Positions 39,613-49,581 of a stretch of DNA of 64,000 bases are shown one piece after another (positions within the stretch are counted from its first letter, which is position 1; every line of letters begins with the position of its first letter). The stretch is from positions 87,992 to 151,991 of the forward strand of contig VGHN01000002.1 of the NCBI GenBank assembly GCA_016868255.1, in the 5' to 3' direction. Made by a program: the position numbers and the translations under genes. The stretch comes from Betaproteobacteria bacterium (lineage in GTDB: Bacteria > Pseudomonadota > Gammaproteobacteria > Burkholderiales > Burkholderiaceae_A). The notes beneath the pieces were generated by a model. It made no database searches, was not told the origin of the DNA, and saw only the letters and a list, made by a program, of their open reading frames with translations.

Positions 39613-39634
39613 GCTGGATCATCCCTTTAGTGAC

Positions 39635-40339
39635 ATGACCGCCATGCATTCTGCGCAGACCTCCGCTAGACCCGATGTAGATCGCTATCCCCATCCCATC
39701 CTCGCCAGGGAGGGGTGGTTCTACTCCGGTCTCGCCTTGGCCGCCGCAGTGGGTGCAACCCTCTGGGTTGGGGGGCTGGTGGCGGTTGTTTTCTGGCTGC
39801 TGGCTATTTTTGTTCTGCAGTTCTTTCGGGACCCCCCTCGGCAGGGGCCCGTCAACCCCTTGGCGATCGCCAGCCCAGCCGATGGTCGAATTGTCTTTGT
39901 TGGCACCGCTCCCGAACCTCTCTCTGGGGAACCGAGCCTAAAGATCAGTGTCTTTATGAATGTGTTCAACGTTCACTCGAATCGCGCTCCGATTGCTGGC
40001 CGGGTTCTCCAGGTGTCGTATTTCCCTGGCCAGTTCTTCAACGCGGCGATTGACAAGGCATCCCTTGAGAATGAGAGAAACGCAATCGTCTTGGAAGACG
40101 ACCACGGTCGACGAACCACCGTGGTCCAGATCGCGGGTCTCATTGCCCGACGCATTCTCTGCTACGTTCAGGCGGGTGACCTGCTCCGCCGCGGCTCTCG
40201 CTACGGATTCATCCGGTTCGGTTCCCGCGTCGATGTTCATCTACCCATTGGCAGCACCCCCAGCGTGGCCATTGGTGAGAAGGTCAGTGCGCACAGCACG
40301 GCCTTGGCCGTGTGGCCCGATGACCCAAGCCGCACATAA
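39635..40339 (+). CDS. psd: Phosphatidylserine decarboxylase proenzyme (short form)
   Basis: Psd decarboxylates phosphatidylserine to phosphatidylethanolamine and uses a pyruvoyl group made by self-cleavage. The 234-residue short-type proenzyme has one or two membrane segments at about 30-62 ([20 protein letters not shown] then [14 protein letters not shown]), [26 protein letters not shown] and the C-terminal [11 protein letters not shown]. Cleavage is expected between Gly196 and Ser197, giving the alpha subunit with pyruvoyl. ATG 39644 is a possible internal start. It is followed 17 bases later by pssA, the preceding enzyme in the pathway. Confidence 0.94.
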   Translation: MTAMHSAQTSARPDVDRYPHPILAREGWFYSGLALAAAVGATLWVGGLVAVVFWLLAIFVLQFFRDPPRQGPVNPLAIASPADGRIVFVGTAPEPLSGEPSLKISVFMNVFNVHSNRAPIAGRVLQVSYFPGQFFNAAIDKASLENERNAIVLEDDHGRRTTVVQIAGLIARRILCYVQAGDLLRRGSRYGFIRFGSRVDVHLPIGSTPSVAIGEKVSAHSTALAVWPDDPSRT

Positions 40340-40356
40340 GGTCCTACACTAGGCAA

Positions 40357-41139
40357 ATGCCAGGCCCCTCGACGCCCCGTCGTCGCAACACCATTTATCT
40401 GCTGCCGAATCTATTTACGACGGCCTGCTTGTTCAGTGGGTTCTACGCCATTGTCATGGCCATGAACAACCAGTTCACCCAGGCGGCGGTGGCCATCTTT
40501 GTGGCCATGGTCCTCGACAGCCTCGATGGCCGAGTCGCCCGTCTGACAAACACCACGTCCGATTTCGGGGCCAACTACGACAGCCTCGCGGATATGGTGT
40601 CCTTTGGGGTTGCCCCCGCCTTGGTGGCCTACGTATGGGCGCTTCAGGGCATGGGCAAACTGGGGTGGTTGGCCGCCTTCATCTACGTCGCGGGCGCGGC
40701 ACTCCGACTCGCCCGTTTTAATACCAACATCCAGGTCGTCGACAAGCGTTTCTTTCAAGGACTTCCGAGTCCCGCCGCAGCAGCAGTGGTTGCGGGCCTG
40801 ATATGGCTCATGACAGACCTGCGGGAGACGCGCCTCATCGATTACAGCGGAAATGACGTGCGCTGGCTGGTGTGGGGAGTGACGGTTTACGCTGGGACGA
40901 CCATGGTGAGCAGCGTGCCTTTCTATAGCTTCAAGGACATCAACCTGCGCCGAAGTGTGCCGTTCATCTTCATCGCGATTGGCGCGCTGGTGCTCGTTCT
41001 GATCTCCCAAGATCCGCCGTCCATGCTTTTTCTGATCGTTGCGGCCTATGCGATTTCAGGCTACGTGTTGTTTTTTTGGCAAAGAGCCAAGGGCAAATCG
41101 GTGGCCTTATTTGTCGAATCGGACAAGAAAGAGCTATAA
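40357..41139 (+). CDS. pssA: CDP-diacylglycerol--serine O-phosphatidyltransferase
   Basis: PssA makes phosphatidylserine from CDP-diacylglycerol and serine in the inner membrane. The 260-residue membrane protein has the CDP-alcohol phosphotransferase signature D-G-x2-A-R-x8-G-x3-D-x3-D, here from Asp57 to Asp79 (LDGRVARL, GANYDSLAD). Several hydrophobic helices are seen (about 14-35, 42-55, 80-110, 125-145, 160-180, 200-215 and 220-240). The stop codon TAA lies within the TATAAT box of the leuA leader promoter, so the leuA promoter overlaps the gene end. Confidence 0.95.
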   Translation: MPGPSTPRRRNTIYLLPNLFTTACLFSGFYAIVMAMNNQFTQAAVAIFVAMVLDSLDGRVARLTNTTSDFGANYDSLADMVSFGVAPALVAYVWALQGMGKLGWLAAFIYVAGAALRLARFNTNIQVVDKRFFQGLPSPAAAAVVAGLIWLMTDLRETRLIDYSGNDVRWLVWGVTVYAGTTMVSSVPFYSFKDINLRRSVPFIFIAIGALVLVLISQDPPSMLFLIVAAYAISGYVLFFWQRAKGKSVALFVESDKKEL

Positions 41140-41140
41140 T
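41111..41140 (+). promoter_or_regulatory. Sigma-70 promoter for the leuA leader
   Basis: TTGTCG at 41111-41116 and a perfect TATAAT at 41135-41140 are 18 bases apart. The -10 box includes the pssA stop codon (41137-41139). The predicted start at 41146-41149 falls at or within three bases of the leader-peptide ATG. Transcription from psd-pssA could also read through. Confidence 0.65.
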
Positions 41141-41148
41141 TCCGATCT

Positions 41149-41220
41149 ATGAAGGTTCGTTGCCTCGAGCACCTCTCGCTTCTACTCTCCCTTGGTCGAC
41201 TGCGCCCCGGGCGCTACTGA
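41149..41220 (+). CDS. leuL: Leucine-rich leader peptide before leuA (candidate leuL)
   Basis: A 23-codon ORF, ATG 41149 to TGA 41218, too short for most gene finders. Seven of 23 residues are leucine, concentrated as [14 protein letters not shown], with codons CTC, CTT, CTA and CTG, a composition expected of an amino-acid-sensing leader. It starts at the predicted transcription start, so it would be translated from a leaderless or nearly leaderless mRNA; no Shine-Dalgarno is seen. Its end overlaps a hairpin (41193-41227), and leuA begins 82 bases after its stop. Leucine scarcity would stall ribosomes here and alter folding downstream. The mechanism is inferred; the ORF and its composition are directly seen. 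Confidence 0.68.
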   Translation: MKVRCLEHLSLLLSLGRLRPGRY

Positions 41221-41249
41221 TCGACCACTTGCCGGCCCTCCGCTCCGGC
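41193..41249 (+). promoter_or_regulatory. Two tandem hairpins in the leuA leader (candidate attenuator)
   Basis: Hairpin A: TGGTCGA (41193-41199) pairs with TCGACCA (41221-41227) and encloses an inner GCGCC-CCG-GGCGC hairpin (41202-41214), spanning the end of the leader ORF. Hairpin B: GCCGG (41231-41235) pairs with CCGGC (41245-41249), with loop CCCTCCGCT. The CCTCC in this loop is complementary to the leuA Shine-Dalgarno GGAGG at 41292-41296. No T-run follows, so translational control or Rho-dependent termination is likelier than intrinsic termination. Confidence 0.5.
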
Positions 41250-41302
41250 CAAAGTCCAGCGGAAATACAATCTCAGATAAATCAGCGCATAGGAGGCTTC
41301 CC

Positions 41303-42835
41303 ATGGCCGACCGATTAATTGTTTTCGACACGACGCTTCGCGATGGCGAACAGAGCCCCGGGGCGTCTATGACCAGAGATGAGAAGGTTCGCATCGCGCG
41401 CCAGCTCGAACGCCTCCGAGTGGATGTCATCGAGGCCGGCTTCGCTGCGGCGAGCCCTGGAGACTTTGAAGCCGTTCGGGCGGTGGCCGAGTCGATCAAG
41501 GAGAGCACGGTTTGTTCCCTGGCCCGCGCCACCGAGCAGGACATTCGTCGGGCGGGGGAGGCTGTCGCCCCGGCCAGTCGCAAGCGCATTCACACCTTCA
41601 TTGCGACCAGTCCCATTCACATGGAAAAGAAGCTGCGCATGAATCCCGACCAGGTCGTGGAGGCTGCGATTGCCGCTGTAAAGATGGCCCTCGCCCACAC
41701 CGACGACGTGGAATTCTCCGCGGAGGATGCCGTTCGCTCCGACATTGATTTCCTGGTTCGTGTTTTTGGCGAGGTGATCCGAGCCGGTGCCAAAACGATT
41801 AACGTGCCAGACACCGTTGGCTACAGTGTCCCCGGTCAGTGGGGCGATCGGATGCGGCAGCTCATCGAACGCACTCCAGGCGCCGACCGGGTGGTCTGGT
41901 CCACCCATTGTCACAACGACCTGGGCATGGCCGTGGCCAATTCGCTCTCGGCCGTGCTCGCCGGGGCCCGACAGGTGGAATGCACGATCAATGGCTTGGG
42001 CGAGCGTGCGGGCAATGCCAGCCTTGAAGAGATTGTCATGGCGGTCAAGACCCGAAAAGACGTCTTCGGCTGCGATTCCAACATTGATGCGGCTCAGATC
42101 GTGCCCGCCTCCCGGCTGGTTTCGCAGATCACGGGCTACCCGGTGCAGCCGAACAAGGCCATTGTGGGTGCGAACGCCTTTGCGCACGAGTCTGGCATCC
42201 ACCAAGACGGGGTGCTTAAGCATCGCGAGACCTACGAGATCATGCGGGCCGAAGATGTGGGCTGGACGGCCAATCGAATTGTGCTGGGCAAGCTCTCGGG
42301 TCGAAATGCCTTCCGACAGCGCCTTCAGGCCATTGGTATTGAATTGGAGTCGGAGCAGGCCCTCAACGATGCATTTGCCCGATTCAAGGTGCTGGCAGAT
42401 AAAAAGACCGAGATTTTCGACGAGGACCTCCAGGCGTTGGTCTCCGGGGAGCCCGAGGCCGAGATGGATCGCTTCAGGCTCATCGACCTTGCCCAGTCGT
42501 CGGAAATGGGGGAGAAGCCCGTCTCCAAGGTGGTTTTCTCTGTCCAGGGCCGAGAGGTGACCTCCGAGGCCCAGGGCAATGGCCCTGTTGATGCAACGGT
42601 TCGGGCCATTGAGCAAGAGGTCAAGAGCGGTGCGGAGTTGTTGCTGTTCTCGGTCAACGCGATTACCACCGGAACAGAGTCGCAGGGGGAGGTGACCATG
42701 CGACTCTCGAAGGGGGGGCGTGTGGTCAATGGTGTTGGTGCCGACCCCGATATCGTGGTGGCATCGGCCAAGGCCTATCTGAACGCCTTGAATCGGCTCT
42801 CGACCCAGCCGAGGGTTAACCCGCAACAACCCTAA
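41303..42835 (+). CDS. leuA: 2-isopropylmalate synthase
   Basis: LeuA condenses acetyl-CoA and 2-oxoisovalerate in the first leucine-specific step. The 510-residue product has the TIM-barrel motifs [40 protein letters not shown] and the metal-binding [14 protein letters not shown], then [13 protein letters not shown]. The C-terminal LeuA regulatory domain (about 390-505) is expected to bind leucine for feedback inhibition. I chose ATG 41303, which follows AGGAGG at 41291-41296; the frame is open back to 41192 without homology. It is under a leucine-rich leader peptide. It is followed by rpsO after 82 bases. Confidence 0.97.
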   Translation: MADRLIVFDTTLRDGEQSPGASMTRDEKVRIARQLERLRVDVIEAGFAAASPGDFEAVRAVAESIKESTVCSLARATEQDIRRAGEAVAPASRKRIHTFIATSPIHMEKKLRMNPDQVVEAAIAAVKMALAHTDDVEFSAEDAVRSDIDFLVRVFGEVIRAGAKTINVPDTVGYSVPGQWGDRMRQLIERTPGADRVVWSTHCHNDLGMAVANSLSAVLAGARQVECTINGLGERAGNASLEEIVMAVKTRKDVFGCDSNIDAAQIVPASRLVSQITGYPVQPNKAIVGANAFAHESGIHQDGVLKHRETYEIMRAEDVGWTANRIVLGKLSGRNAFRQRLQAIGIELESEQALNDAFARFKVLADKKTEIFDEDLQALVSGEPEAEMDRFRLIDLAQSSEMGEKPVSKVVFSVQGREVTSEAQGNGPVDATVRAIEQEVKSGAELLLFSVNAITTGTESQGEVTMRLSKGGRVVNGVGADPDIVVASAKAYLNALNRLSTQPRVNPQQP

Positions 42836-42917
42836 ATCTGATAGACTTAATGTTTCGCACGACCCGCTCGGCAGGCGGAGTCGCAAGTTCAATCCGTTAC
42901 TTCAAAGGATTTGTGCC

Positions 42918-43187
42918 ATGACGGTTGCTCAATTGTCGAAGTCCGACATCGTTTCCCAATTCCAGCGCTCGCAAGGAGACACTGGTTCGCCCGAGGTTCA
43001 GGTGGCCCTGTTGACTGCTCGCATCAATGAACTCACTGCCCACTTTAAGCTGCATGCCAAAGACTACCATTCGCGTCGCGGCCTGCTCAAAATGGTGAGT
43101 CGTCGCCGAAAGCTTCTTGATTATTTAAAGAACACCGACCTGCCTGCTTACAGAACGCTGATTGAGCGTCTGGGGCTGCGCAAGTAG
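42918..43187 (+). CDS. rpsO: 30S ribosomal protein S15
   Basis: S15 is a primary 16S rRNA-binding protein of the small subunit platform. The 89-residue product is canonical in length, with [40 protein letters not shown] and [22 protein letters not shown] precedes the ATG. A hairpin terminator follows, then pnp, the usual rpsO-pnp order; S15 often autoregulates through its own leader. Confidence 0.98.
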   Translation: MTVAQLSKSDIVSQFQRSQGDTGSPEVQVALLTARINELTAHFKLHAKDYHSRRGLLKMVSRRRKLLDYLKNTDLPAYRTLIERLGLRK

Positions 43188-43194
43188 GCATGAC

Positions 43195-43237
43195 GGGCCA
43201 ATTCTTGCGAAAGCAGCAAGATTGGCCCTTTTCTTTT
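43195..43237 (+). terminator. Rho-independent terminator between rpsO and pnp
   Basis: GGGCCAATTCTTGC (43195-43208) pairs with GCAAGATTGGCCC (43216-43228) with one bulged T and a seven-base loop, then TTTTCTTTT. The long stem lies seven bases after the rpsO stop. In the E. coli rpsO-pnp unit, partial termination and an RNase III site lie at this place; here the long stem could serve both roles. Confidence 0.88.
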
Positions 43238-43307
43238 GGAGGACGCCCCTCCCCAATGAATGCCCCGCGGCGCTGAATTTCATGCCCGCACCACCCAAGG
43301 AGTAACA

Positions 43308-45431
43308 GTGTTCAATATTGCCAAAGAGTCTTTTAAGTACGGTTCCAACACGGTCACTCTGGAAACGGGAGAAGTGGCCCGTCAGGCCTCGGGGGCCGTG
43401 ATGGTCAATATGGACGACACCGTTGTGTTGGCCACGGTGGTCGCAGCGAAGTCGGCCAAAGCCGGACAAGATTTCTTCCCCCTCACTGTGGATTACATGG
43501 AGAAGACCTACGCGGCAGGGAAGATTCCCGGCGGCTTCTTCAAACGCGAAGGTCGTCCAAGCGAGAAAGAGACGCTCACGAGCCGGCTCATCGACCGCCC
43601 CATTCGTCCGCTCTTTCCAGAAGGCTTCTACAACGAGGTTCAGGTCGTCTGCACCGTCGTCTCTTTGAATCCCGAGGTGGATCCCGACATTCCGGCCATG
43701 ATTGGCGCCTCTGCTGCGCTTGCCATCTCAGGGGTGCCCTTCAGTGGCCCCATTGGAGCGGCTCGCGTTGGTTACATCAACGGCGCCTATGTCCTTAACC
43801 CAAGCGCCACAGAGTTGAAGTCCTCCCGTCTCGATCTCGTGGTGGCTGGAACGGAATCTGCGGTGCTAATGGTGGAGTCCGAGGCCGATCAACTCCCCGA
43901 GGATGTCATGCTGGGTGCCGTGGTCTATGGCCACGATCAAATGCGCCAGGCGATTGACGCCATTCATCGATTGGTGGAAAAGGCAGGCAAGCCCGAGTGG
44001 GAGTGGAAGCCCGCTGCCCAGAACGAGTCTCTGGTCTCTCGAATCAAGGCCATTGCAGAGTCTGACCTGCAGGCCGCTTACTTGCTGCGTAACAAGCAAG
44101 AGCGTTCGCAGAAGCTCAAAGAAATTTACGCCAAGGTCGATGACACACTGGCCGCCGAGGGACTCAACCCCGAGGGCAATATCGTCAACGACACCCTCTT
44201 CGCACTCGAGGCCGCAACAGTGCGGGGTCAAATTCTTGCGGGGCAGCCTCGCATCGATGGCCGTGATACCCGCACCGTTCGCCCCATCGAGATTCGCACC
44301 GGCGTGTTGCCCCGAACCCATGGCTCGGCGCTCTTTACACGCGGCGAGACCCAGGCACTCGTGGTCGCCACTCTTGGAACCAATCGGGATGAGCAGATCA
44401 TCGATGCCCTTGGTGGCGAGTACCGGGATCGCTTCATGCTCCACTACAACATGCCCCCATATGCCACCGGTGAGACCGGTCGCGTTGGAACGCCCAAGCG
44501 CCGTGAGATTGGCCATGGCCGCTTGGCCAAGCGCGCGCTCGTCGCTGTTCTTCCCAGTCCCGAGGATTTCGCCTACTCCATGCGGGTCGTGAGTGAGATC
44601 ACCGAGTCCAATGGATCCTCCTCCATGGCGTCGGTCTGTGGCGGTTGTCTCTCTCTGATGGATGCAGGCGTTCCGTTGAAGGCCCATGTGGCGGGGATTG
44701 CCATGGGCCTCATTAAAGAGGGCGCCCGATTTGCTGTTTTGACCGACATCCTCGGTGACGAGGACCACCTCGGAGACATGGATTTCAAGGTGGCCGGATC
44801 CGAGATTGGTGTCACCGCCTTGCAGATGGACATCAAGATTCAGGGCATTACCAAAGAGATCATGCAGGTGGCCTTGGCCCAGGCGCTCGAGGCCCGTTTG
44901 CACATCCTCGGAAAGATGAAGGCCGCCATGGGTTCGGCCCGCACCGAACTCTCCGAGTTTGCACCGCGCCTCTACACCATGAAGATCAACCCCGAGCGGA
45001 TTCGCGATGTCATTGGAAAGGGTGGTGCGACCATTCGTGCCATCACCGAGGAAACCGGCACCACCATCGACATCCAAGAAGACGGCTCTATCACCATTGC
45101 AGCCACCACGGGAGACGCTGCGCGGCAAGCCATGAAGCGCATCGAGGAACTGACGGCCGAAGTGGAAGTTGGACGTGTCTACGATGGCACGGTGCTTCGC
45201 CTGTTGGAATTCGGTGCCATCGTCTCCGTCCTTCCGGGCAAAGATGGTCTTCTGCACATTTCGCAGATTGCCAATGAGCGGGTCAACCAGGTTTCCGACT
45301 ACCTTAAAGAAGGCCAGTCGTTGCGGGTCAAGGTGATCGAGGCCGATGAGAAGGGGCGTCTGCGCCTCTCGATGAAGGCCTTGCTTGAGGCCCAGGATTC
45401 CTCGGGAGACGCTCCCGCCACTGGAAACTAA
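43308..45431 (+). CDS. pnp: Polyribonucleotide nucleotidyltransferase (PNPase)
   Basis: PNPase degrades RNA 3'-5' by phosphorolysis and is a degradosome component. The 707-residue protein has two RNase PH-like domains (about 1-220 and 310-545; [20 protein letters not shown] and the second-domain [14 protein letters not shown]), a KH domain ([17 protein letters not shown], near 555-615) and an S1 domain ([20 protein letters not shown], near 620-690). I chose GTG 43308, with AAGGAG immediately upstream giving the standard [12 protein letters not shown]-terminus; an ATG at 43260 would add 16 unrelated residues. Confidence 0.97.
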   Translation: MFNIAKESFKYGSNTVTLETGEVARQASGAVMVNMDDTVVLATVVAAKSAKAGQDFFPLTVDYMEKTYAAGKIPGGFFKREGRPSEKETLTSRLIDRPIRPLFPEGFYNEVQVVCTVVSLNPEVDPDIPAMIGASAALAISGVPFSGPIGAARVGYINGAYVLNPSATELKSSRLDLVVAGTESAVLMVESEADQLPEDVMLGAVVYGHDQMRQAIDAIHRLVEKAGKPEWEWKPAAQNESLVSRIKAIAESDLQAAYLLRNKQERSQKLKEIYAKVDDTLAAEGLNPEGNIVNDTLFALEAATVRGQILAGQPRIDGRDTRTVRPIEIRTGVLPRTHGSALFTRGETQALVVATLGTNRDEQIIDALGGEYRDRFMLHYNMPPYATGETGRVGTPKRREIGHGRLAKRALVAVLPSPEDFAYSMRVVSEITESNGSSSMASVCGGCLSLMDAGVPLKAHVAGIAMGLIKEGARFAVLTDILGDEDHLGDMDFKVAGSEIGVTALQMDIKIQGITKEIMQVALAQALEARLHILGKMKAAMGSARTELSEFAPRLYTMKINPERIRDVIGKGGATIRAITEETGTTIDIQEDGSITIAATTGDAARQAMKRIEELTAEVEVGRVYDGTVLRLLEFGAIVSVLPGKDGLLHISQIANERVNQVSDYLKEGQSLRVKVIEADEKGRLRLSMKALLEAQDSSGDAPATGN

Positions 45432-45461
45432 TCAACGCGAGACACTGACGGGCCATCCCAG

Positions 45462-46259
45462 ATGCGCACCCCCCTCGTGATCGGCAATTGGAAGATGAAC
45501 GGTGACATGGTCTCCAACGAGAAGTGCTTGTCGGACCTCCTCGAGAGGGTGGGGCCCACGCTCGAGACTGGCGGTATTGAAATGGGCATTGCTGCGCCTG
45601 CCCCTTATCTCTTTCAGGTCGCCGTGCGCTTGAAGGGCAGAGCCGCCTGTGTCTGGGGTTCCCAAGACGTCTCCGACGAGGGCTCCGGTGCTTTCACCGG
45701 GGAAATTTCTGCATTCATGCTGAAAGACTTTGAATGTGGCTTCAGCCTCGTCGGGCACTCGGAGCGGCGTGCTCGGCACGCCGAGACCAACTCGGTTGCC
45801 TCGAGAAAAATCCAGCGCCTGATCGAGGCGGGACTCATTCCCGTCTTGTGTGTTGGCGAGTCTCTGGAAGACCGGCAGGCGGGTCGTGCCGAGGTGGTGG
45901 TTTGCGAACAGCTCAGAGAGGCGCTGGTCTCTATGAGTGACGACTCAGCTTCTCCCATCGTGCTTGCCTACGAGCCTGTTTGGGCCATCGGCACAGGCAA
46001 ACAGGCCTCCCCCTCAGACGCGCAGCAGATGCATGCAGCGCTGCGCGAAACGCTGTCTCAACGGTCCGACGCTTTGGCATCCAACACTCGCATCATCTAC
46101 GGTGGAAGTCTCACCGCCTCAAATGCGGCGGTCTTGTTTGAGCAACCCGATATCGATGGTGGCTTGGTGGGTGGCGCCTCGCTCGACCCCGTCTCTTTTG
46201 CGAGCATCGTTGCGCTCTCCCAACTCTCATCGGTCTCGGCCGCCTCAACCTCCCATTAA
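45462..46259 (+). CDS. tpiA: Triose-phosphate isomerase
   Basis: TpiA interconverts dihydroxyacetone phosphate and glyceraldehyde 3-phosphate. The 265 residues carry the substrate lysine in VIGNWKMNGD, the catalytic histidine region SLVGHSERRARHAETN, the catalytic glutamate in AYEPVWAIGTGKQASP (loop 6 follows), and the phosphate-binding IIYGGSLTASNA and GLVGGASLDP. A 30-base gap separates it from pnp, and secG follows after 20 bases. The last 15 residues are an extra alanine/serine-rich tail. Confidence 0.97.
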   Translation: MRTPLVIGNWKMNGDMVSNEKCLSDLLERVGPTLETGGIEMGIAAPAPYLFQVAVRLKGRAACVWGSQDVSDEGSGAFTGEISAFMLKDFECGFSLVGHSERRARHAETNSVASRKIQRLIEAGLIPVLCVGESLEDRQAGRAEVVVCEQLREALVSMSDDSASPIVLAYEPVWAIGTGKQASPSDAQQMHAALRETLSQRSDALASNTRIIYGGSLTASNAAVLFEQPDIDGGLVGGASLDPVSFASIVALSQLSSVSAASTSH

Positions 46260-46279
46260 TCCTTACTGATCGGTTCCCT

Positions 46280-46669
46280 ATGTCTTGGCTCTCTGGTTTG
46301 CTCAATGTTCTGCAAGTGGTCTCGGCCCTGGGCATTATTATTTTGGTCCTGCTCCAACAGGGCAAAGGTGCCGACATGGGTGCGGCATTTGGTTCGGGTT
46401 CGTCCGGGTCGGTCTTCGGCGCCAGCGGCTCCGCCAACTTTCTCTCGCGCAGCACAGCTGTTCTTGCTGTGGTCTTCTTCACCTCTACGCTGGGGCTGAG
46501 CTTTCTCGCGAACAAGGGCAATGAGCGGGCGTCCCCCGGTGGCGGTATTATGGAGAGCATTCCGGCGTCCACAATTCCTGCGCAGCAGGGTGCCACAGGC
46601 GAAGCCGGTGCGAGTTCCGTGCCCGTGCCGTCGACACTTCCTAGCGGTGGAGTGCCCGGGAAGCAGTAA
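46280..46669 (+). CDS. secG: Preprotein translocase subunit SecG
   Basis: SecG is the accessory membrane subunit of SecYEG. The 129 residues have a first transmembrane helix (about 3-25: LLNVLQVVSALGIIILVLL), the signature QQGKGADMGAAFGSG, and a second helix at about 56-78 (STAVLAVVFFTSTLGLSFLA). A glycine/proline/serine-rich cytoplasmic tail of about 50 residues follows, longer than in E. coli. tRNA-Leu lies 56 bases downstream. Confidence 0.95.
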   Translation: MSWLSGLLNVLQVVSALGIIILVLLQQGKGADMGAAFGSGSSGSVFGASGSANFLSRSTAVLAVVFFTSTLGLSFLANKGNERASPGGGIMESIPASTIPAQQGATGEAGASSVPVPSTLPSGGVPGKQ

Positions 46670-46725
46670 GAAAAATCATCTATAAGTTGTTCAGGTTGTT
46701 GATGTTGGTCAACGCAGTTGGTAAT

Positions 46726-46810
46726 GCCGACGTGGTGGAATTGGTAGACACGCTATCTTGAGGGGGTAGTGGCGAAAGCTGTGCGAGTTCGAGTCTCGCC
46801 GTCGGCACCA
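46726..46810 (+). tRNA. tRNA-Leu(GAG)
   Basis: An 85-nt type II tRNA with acceptor GCCGACG/CGTCGGC and D-arm GTGGAATTGGTAGACAC. The anticodon stem is CTATC/GGTAG with loop TTGAGGG (anticodon GAG at 46760-46762). A long variable arm, a T-arm with GAGTTCGAGTCTC, discriminator A and encoded CCA complete it. It reads CTC and CTT, the commonest leucine codons in the leuA leader peptide. The secG-tRNA-Leu-nuo order is common in Betaproteobacteria. Confidence 0.96.
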
Positions 46811-46844
46811 CAAATAGCTCGCATCGGTCTCACAAGGGGGATTT

Positions 46845-47204
46845 ATGGATCTGGAGCAGTACCTGCCTGTGCTGCTATTTATTTTGGTGGGCGCGGCCGT
46901 TGGAATTGGCCCCATGCTCATTGGAAAGCTACTGGGTCCCAGTCGTCCCGACACCGAAAAGCTCTCCCCCTATGAATGCGGATTCGAGGCCTTTGAAGAT
47001 TCTCGAATGCAGTTCGATATCCGCTATTACCTCGTTGCGATTCTTTTCATCCTCTTTGACCTCGAGATCGCCTTCCTTTTTCCCTGGGCAGTAAGCCTCA
47101 GTGAGATCGGATTCTTCGGATTTATGTCGATGATGGTCTTCCTTGGAATTCTGGTGCTGGGCTTCATCTATGAGTGGATGAAGGGCGCCCTCGACTGGGA
47201 ATAG
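46845..47204 (+). CDS. nuoA: NADH-quinone oxidoreductase subunit A
   Basis: A small membrane-arm subunit of respiratory complex I. The 119 residues have three transmembrane helices (about 7-29, 62-83 and 89-110) and the conserved loop [20 protein letters not shown] between helices 1 and 2, with the cysteine that responds to the active/deactive state in mitochondrial homologues. AAGGGGG precedes the ATG. First of fourteen nuo genes in standard order. Confidence 0.97.
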   Translation: MDLEQYLPVLLFILVGAAVGIGPMLIGKLLGPSRPDTEKLSPYECGFEAFEDSRMQFDIRYYLVAILFILFDLEIAFLFPWAVSLSEIGFFGFMSMMVFLGILVLGFIYEWMKGALDWE

Positions 47205-47208
47205 CGCC

Positions 47209-47688
47209 ATGGCGATTGACGGCATCCTCAAGCAAGGGTTTATCACCACGACTGCCGACGAGGTTCTGAATTGGACCCGCACCGGGTCGCTATGGCCTAT
47301 GACATTCGGATTGGCTTGCTGCGCGGTCGAAATGATGCACGCAGGTGCGTCGCGTTATGACCTCGACCGATTCGGTGTTGTGTTTCGTCCGAGTCCAAGG
47401 CAATCCGATCTCATGATTGTTGCTGGCACACTCTGCAACAAGATGGCCCCCGCGCTTCGCAAGGTCTATGACCAGATGCCGGAGCCTCGCTGGGTCCTCT
47501 CCATGGGTTCTTGCGCCAATGGCGGTGGCTACTACCACTATTCCTACTCCGTGGTTCGGGGCTGCGATCGAATCGTTCCCGTCGATGTCTATGTGCCGGG
47601 CTGCCCGCCCACTGCTGAAGCACTTCTTTATGGAATTATTCAGTTGCAGCAAAAAATTAAACGCACGCATACGATCGCGCGGGACTAG
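47209..47688 (+). CDS. nuoB: NADH-quinone oxidoreductase subunit B
   Basis: NuoB carries the terminal [4Fe-4S] cluster N2 that passes electrons to quinone. The 159 residues have the tandem cysteines in [14 protein letters not shown], then [37 protein letters not shown] and [15 protein letters not shown]. This is the full cluster-binding set. A four-base gap separates it from nuoA. Confidence 0.97.
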   Translation: MAIDGILKQGFITTTADEVLNWTRTGSLWPMTFGLACCAVEMMHAGASRYDLDRFGVVFRPSPRQSDLMIVAGTLCNKMAPALRKVYDQMPEPRWVLSMGSCANGGGYYHYSYSVVRGCDRIVPVDVYVPGCPPTAEALLYGIIQLQQKIKRTHTIARD

Positions 47689-47690
47689 CA

Positions 47691-48341
47691 ATGGCTGAGA
47701 ATCTTACTGCTCCCTCGGATTCGTCTCCCATTGAGCCGGAGGCGGTCGTCACACCGCTTTCGTCGCTCAAGGTGGCACTCGAGGCGGCACTGTCCGGTAT
47801 GTCTTGTCAGGTCGTTGAAGCCCTCGATGAGCTCACCGTAACTGTCGCTGCCACACTCTACAAAGATGTTGCACAGCGGCTTCGGGACACCCGAGGCCTT
47901 GAGTTTGACACCCTCATCGACCTGTGCGGAATGGATTACCAGGCCTACAAAGACCTTCCTCGATCAGGGCCAAGGTTTGCGGTGGTATGTCATCTCTTGT
48001 CTGTCACCCAAAACCATCGGCTGAGGCTCAGGGTGTTTTGCGCCACCGATGATTTTCCCAGTCTAGAGAGCCTCACCGATGTCTGGCCCGCTGCCAACTG
48101 GTATGAGCGTGAGGCCTTCGACCTATTCGGAATTATGTTCGAGGGCCACAAGGATCTTCGCCGAATCCTTACCGACTACGGATTCATTGGGCATCCTTTC
48201 CGCAAAGACTTTCCTGTCTCGGGCCATGTTGAGATGCGCTACGACCCAGAGCAGCGACGCGTGATTTACCAGCCGGTCACCATCGACCCCAGAGAGATCA
48301 CACCGCGTGTTGTCCGGGAGGATAACTATGGCCGAGCTTAA
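47691..48341 (+). CDS. nuoC: NADH-quinone oxidoreductase subunit C
   Basis: A peripheral-arm subunit that packs against NuoB and NuoD. The 216 residues carry the 30-kDa subunit signature [19 protein letters not shown], then [19 protein letters not shown] variable N-terminal 20 residues precede the conserved domain. It is separate from NuoD here, unlike the E. coli NuoCD fusion. It overlaps nuoD by 14 bases. Confidence 0.96.
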   Translation: MAENLTAPSDSSPIEPEAVVTPLSSLKVALEAALSGMSCQVVEALDELTVTVAATLYKDVAQRLRDTRGLEFDTLIDLCGMDYQAYKDLPRSGPRFAVVCHLLSVTQNHRLRLRVFCATDDFPSLESLTDVWPAANWYEREAFDLFGIMFEGHKDLRRILTDYGFIGHPFRKDFPVSGHVEMRYDPEQRRVIYQPVTIDPREITPRVVREDNYGRA

Positions 48342-49581
48342 GAACTACACCCTCAACTTCGGGCCCCAACATCCCGCCGCCCACGGCGTGCTTCGGCTTG
48401 TGCTGGAGCTCGACGGCGAGGTGGTTCAGCGCGCAGATCCCCATATTGGGTTGCTGCATCGAGGGACCGAGAAGCTCGCGGAATCAAAGACATTCCTTCA
48501 GTCCGTCCCCTACATGGACCGACTCGATTACGTCTCGATGATGTGCAACGAGCATGCCTATGTCATGGCCATCGAGAAGCTGCTGGGTGTGGCTCCGCCG
48601 GAGCGCGCCCAGTACATCCGTGTGATGTTCGATGAGATCACCCGCATCCTGAACCATTTGTTGTGGATCGGTGCCCACGGCCTGGATGTGGGGGCCATGG
48701 CGGTCTTCCTCTACGCATTCAGGGAGCGGGAAGACCTCATGGATTGCTATGAGGCTGTCTCGGGTGCCCGTATGCATGCGGCCTACTATCGGCCTGGCGG
48801 CGTCTATCGAGACCTGCCGGACCGAATGCCGCAGTATGAAGAGAGCCGGCTTCGCAGCAAGTCGCAGGTTAGGCGCCTGAACGAGAACCGTGAGGGAAGT
48901 CTGCTCGACTTCATCGACGATTTCACCAAGCGTTTCCCATCCTGTGTGGACGAGTACGAGACGCTTCTCACGGACAACCGGATTTGGAAGCAACGCTTGG
49001 TGGGTATTGGGGTGGTGACCCCCGAGCGAGCCAAGGCACTTGGCTTCACCGGCCCAATGCTTCGTGGCTCTGGCATCGCCTGGGATCTTCGCAAGACCCA
49101 ACCCTATGAGGTCTACGACAAGATGGAATTTGATATTCCCATCGGGCGAGAGGGCGACAGTTACGACCGGTATCTTGTGCGTGTTGCGGAGATGCGAGAG
49201 AGCAATCGCATTATTGAGCAGTGCGTTCGCTGGCTTCGTGCAAACCCCGGCCCGGTCATGTCAGACAATCACAAGGTTGCGCCGCCCAGTCGCACCCAGA
49301 TGAAGTCCAATATGGAAGAGCTCATACACCACTTCAAGCTCTTCACCGAGGGCTTCCACGTTCCAGAGGGCGAGTGTTATGCGGCCGTTGAGCATCCGAA
49401 GGGTGAGTTCGGCATCTACTTGGTCTCCGATGGGGCCAATATGCCCTACCGTGTAAAGATAAGGGCGCCTGGGTTTGCACACCTCCAGGCCCTCGATGAG
49501 ATGGCGCGCGGACACATGATCGCCGATGTCGTTACGATCATTGGAACCCAAGACATTGTTTTTGGGGAGATCGATCGATGA
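48328..49581 (+). CDS. nuoD: NADH-quinone oxidoreductase subunit D
   Basis: NuoD forms much of the quinone-binding site with NuoB. The 417 residues begin [19 protein letters not shown] and contain [39 protein letters not shown] and the C-terminal [13 protein letters not shown] chose ATG 48328, preceded by GGGAGG at 48316-48321; the frame extends seven codons upstream into nuoC. The nuoD stop overlaps the nuoE start as ATGA. Confidence 0.97.
   Translation: MAELKNYTLNFGPQHPAAHGVLRLVLELDGEVVQRADPHIGLLHRGTEKLAESKTFLQSVPYMDRLDYVSMMCNEHAYVMAIEKLLGVAPPERAQYIRVMFDEITRILNHLLWIGAHGLDVGAMAVFLYAFREREDLMDCYEAVSGARMHAAYYRPGGVYRDLPDRMPQYEESRLRSKSQVRRLNENREGSLLDFIDDFTKRFPSCVDEYETLLTDNRIWKQRLVGIGVVTPERAKALGFTGPMLRGSGIAWDLRKTQPYEVYDKMEFDIPIGREGDSYDRYLVRVAEMRESNRIIEQCVRWLRANPGPVMSDNHKVAPPSRTQMKSNMEELIHHFKLFTEGFHVPEGECYAAVEHPKGEFGIYLVSDGANMPYRVKIRAPGFAHLQALDEMARGHMIADVVTIIGTQDIVFGEIDR

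Noticed and set aside
41315-42892. Very long open frame on the minus strand opposite leuA
   Set aside because: It mirrors the codon structure of leuA, has no recognisable domain and no ribosome-binding site. Similar long antisense frames lie opposite pnp (43866-45257), thrC and ilvC and are a side effect of codon bias.
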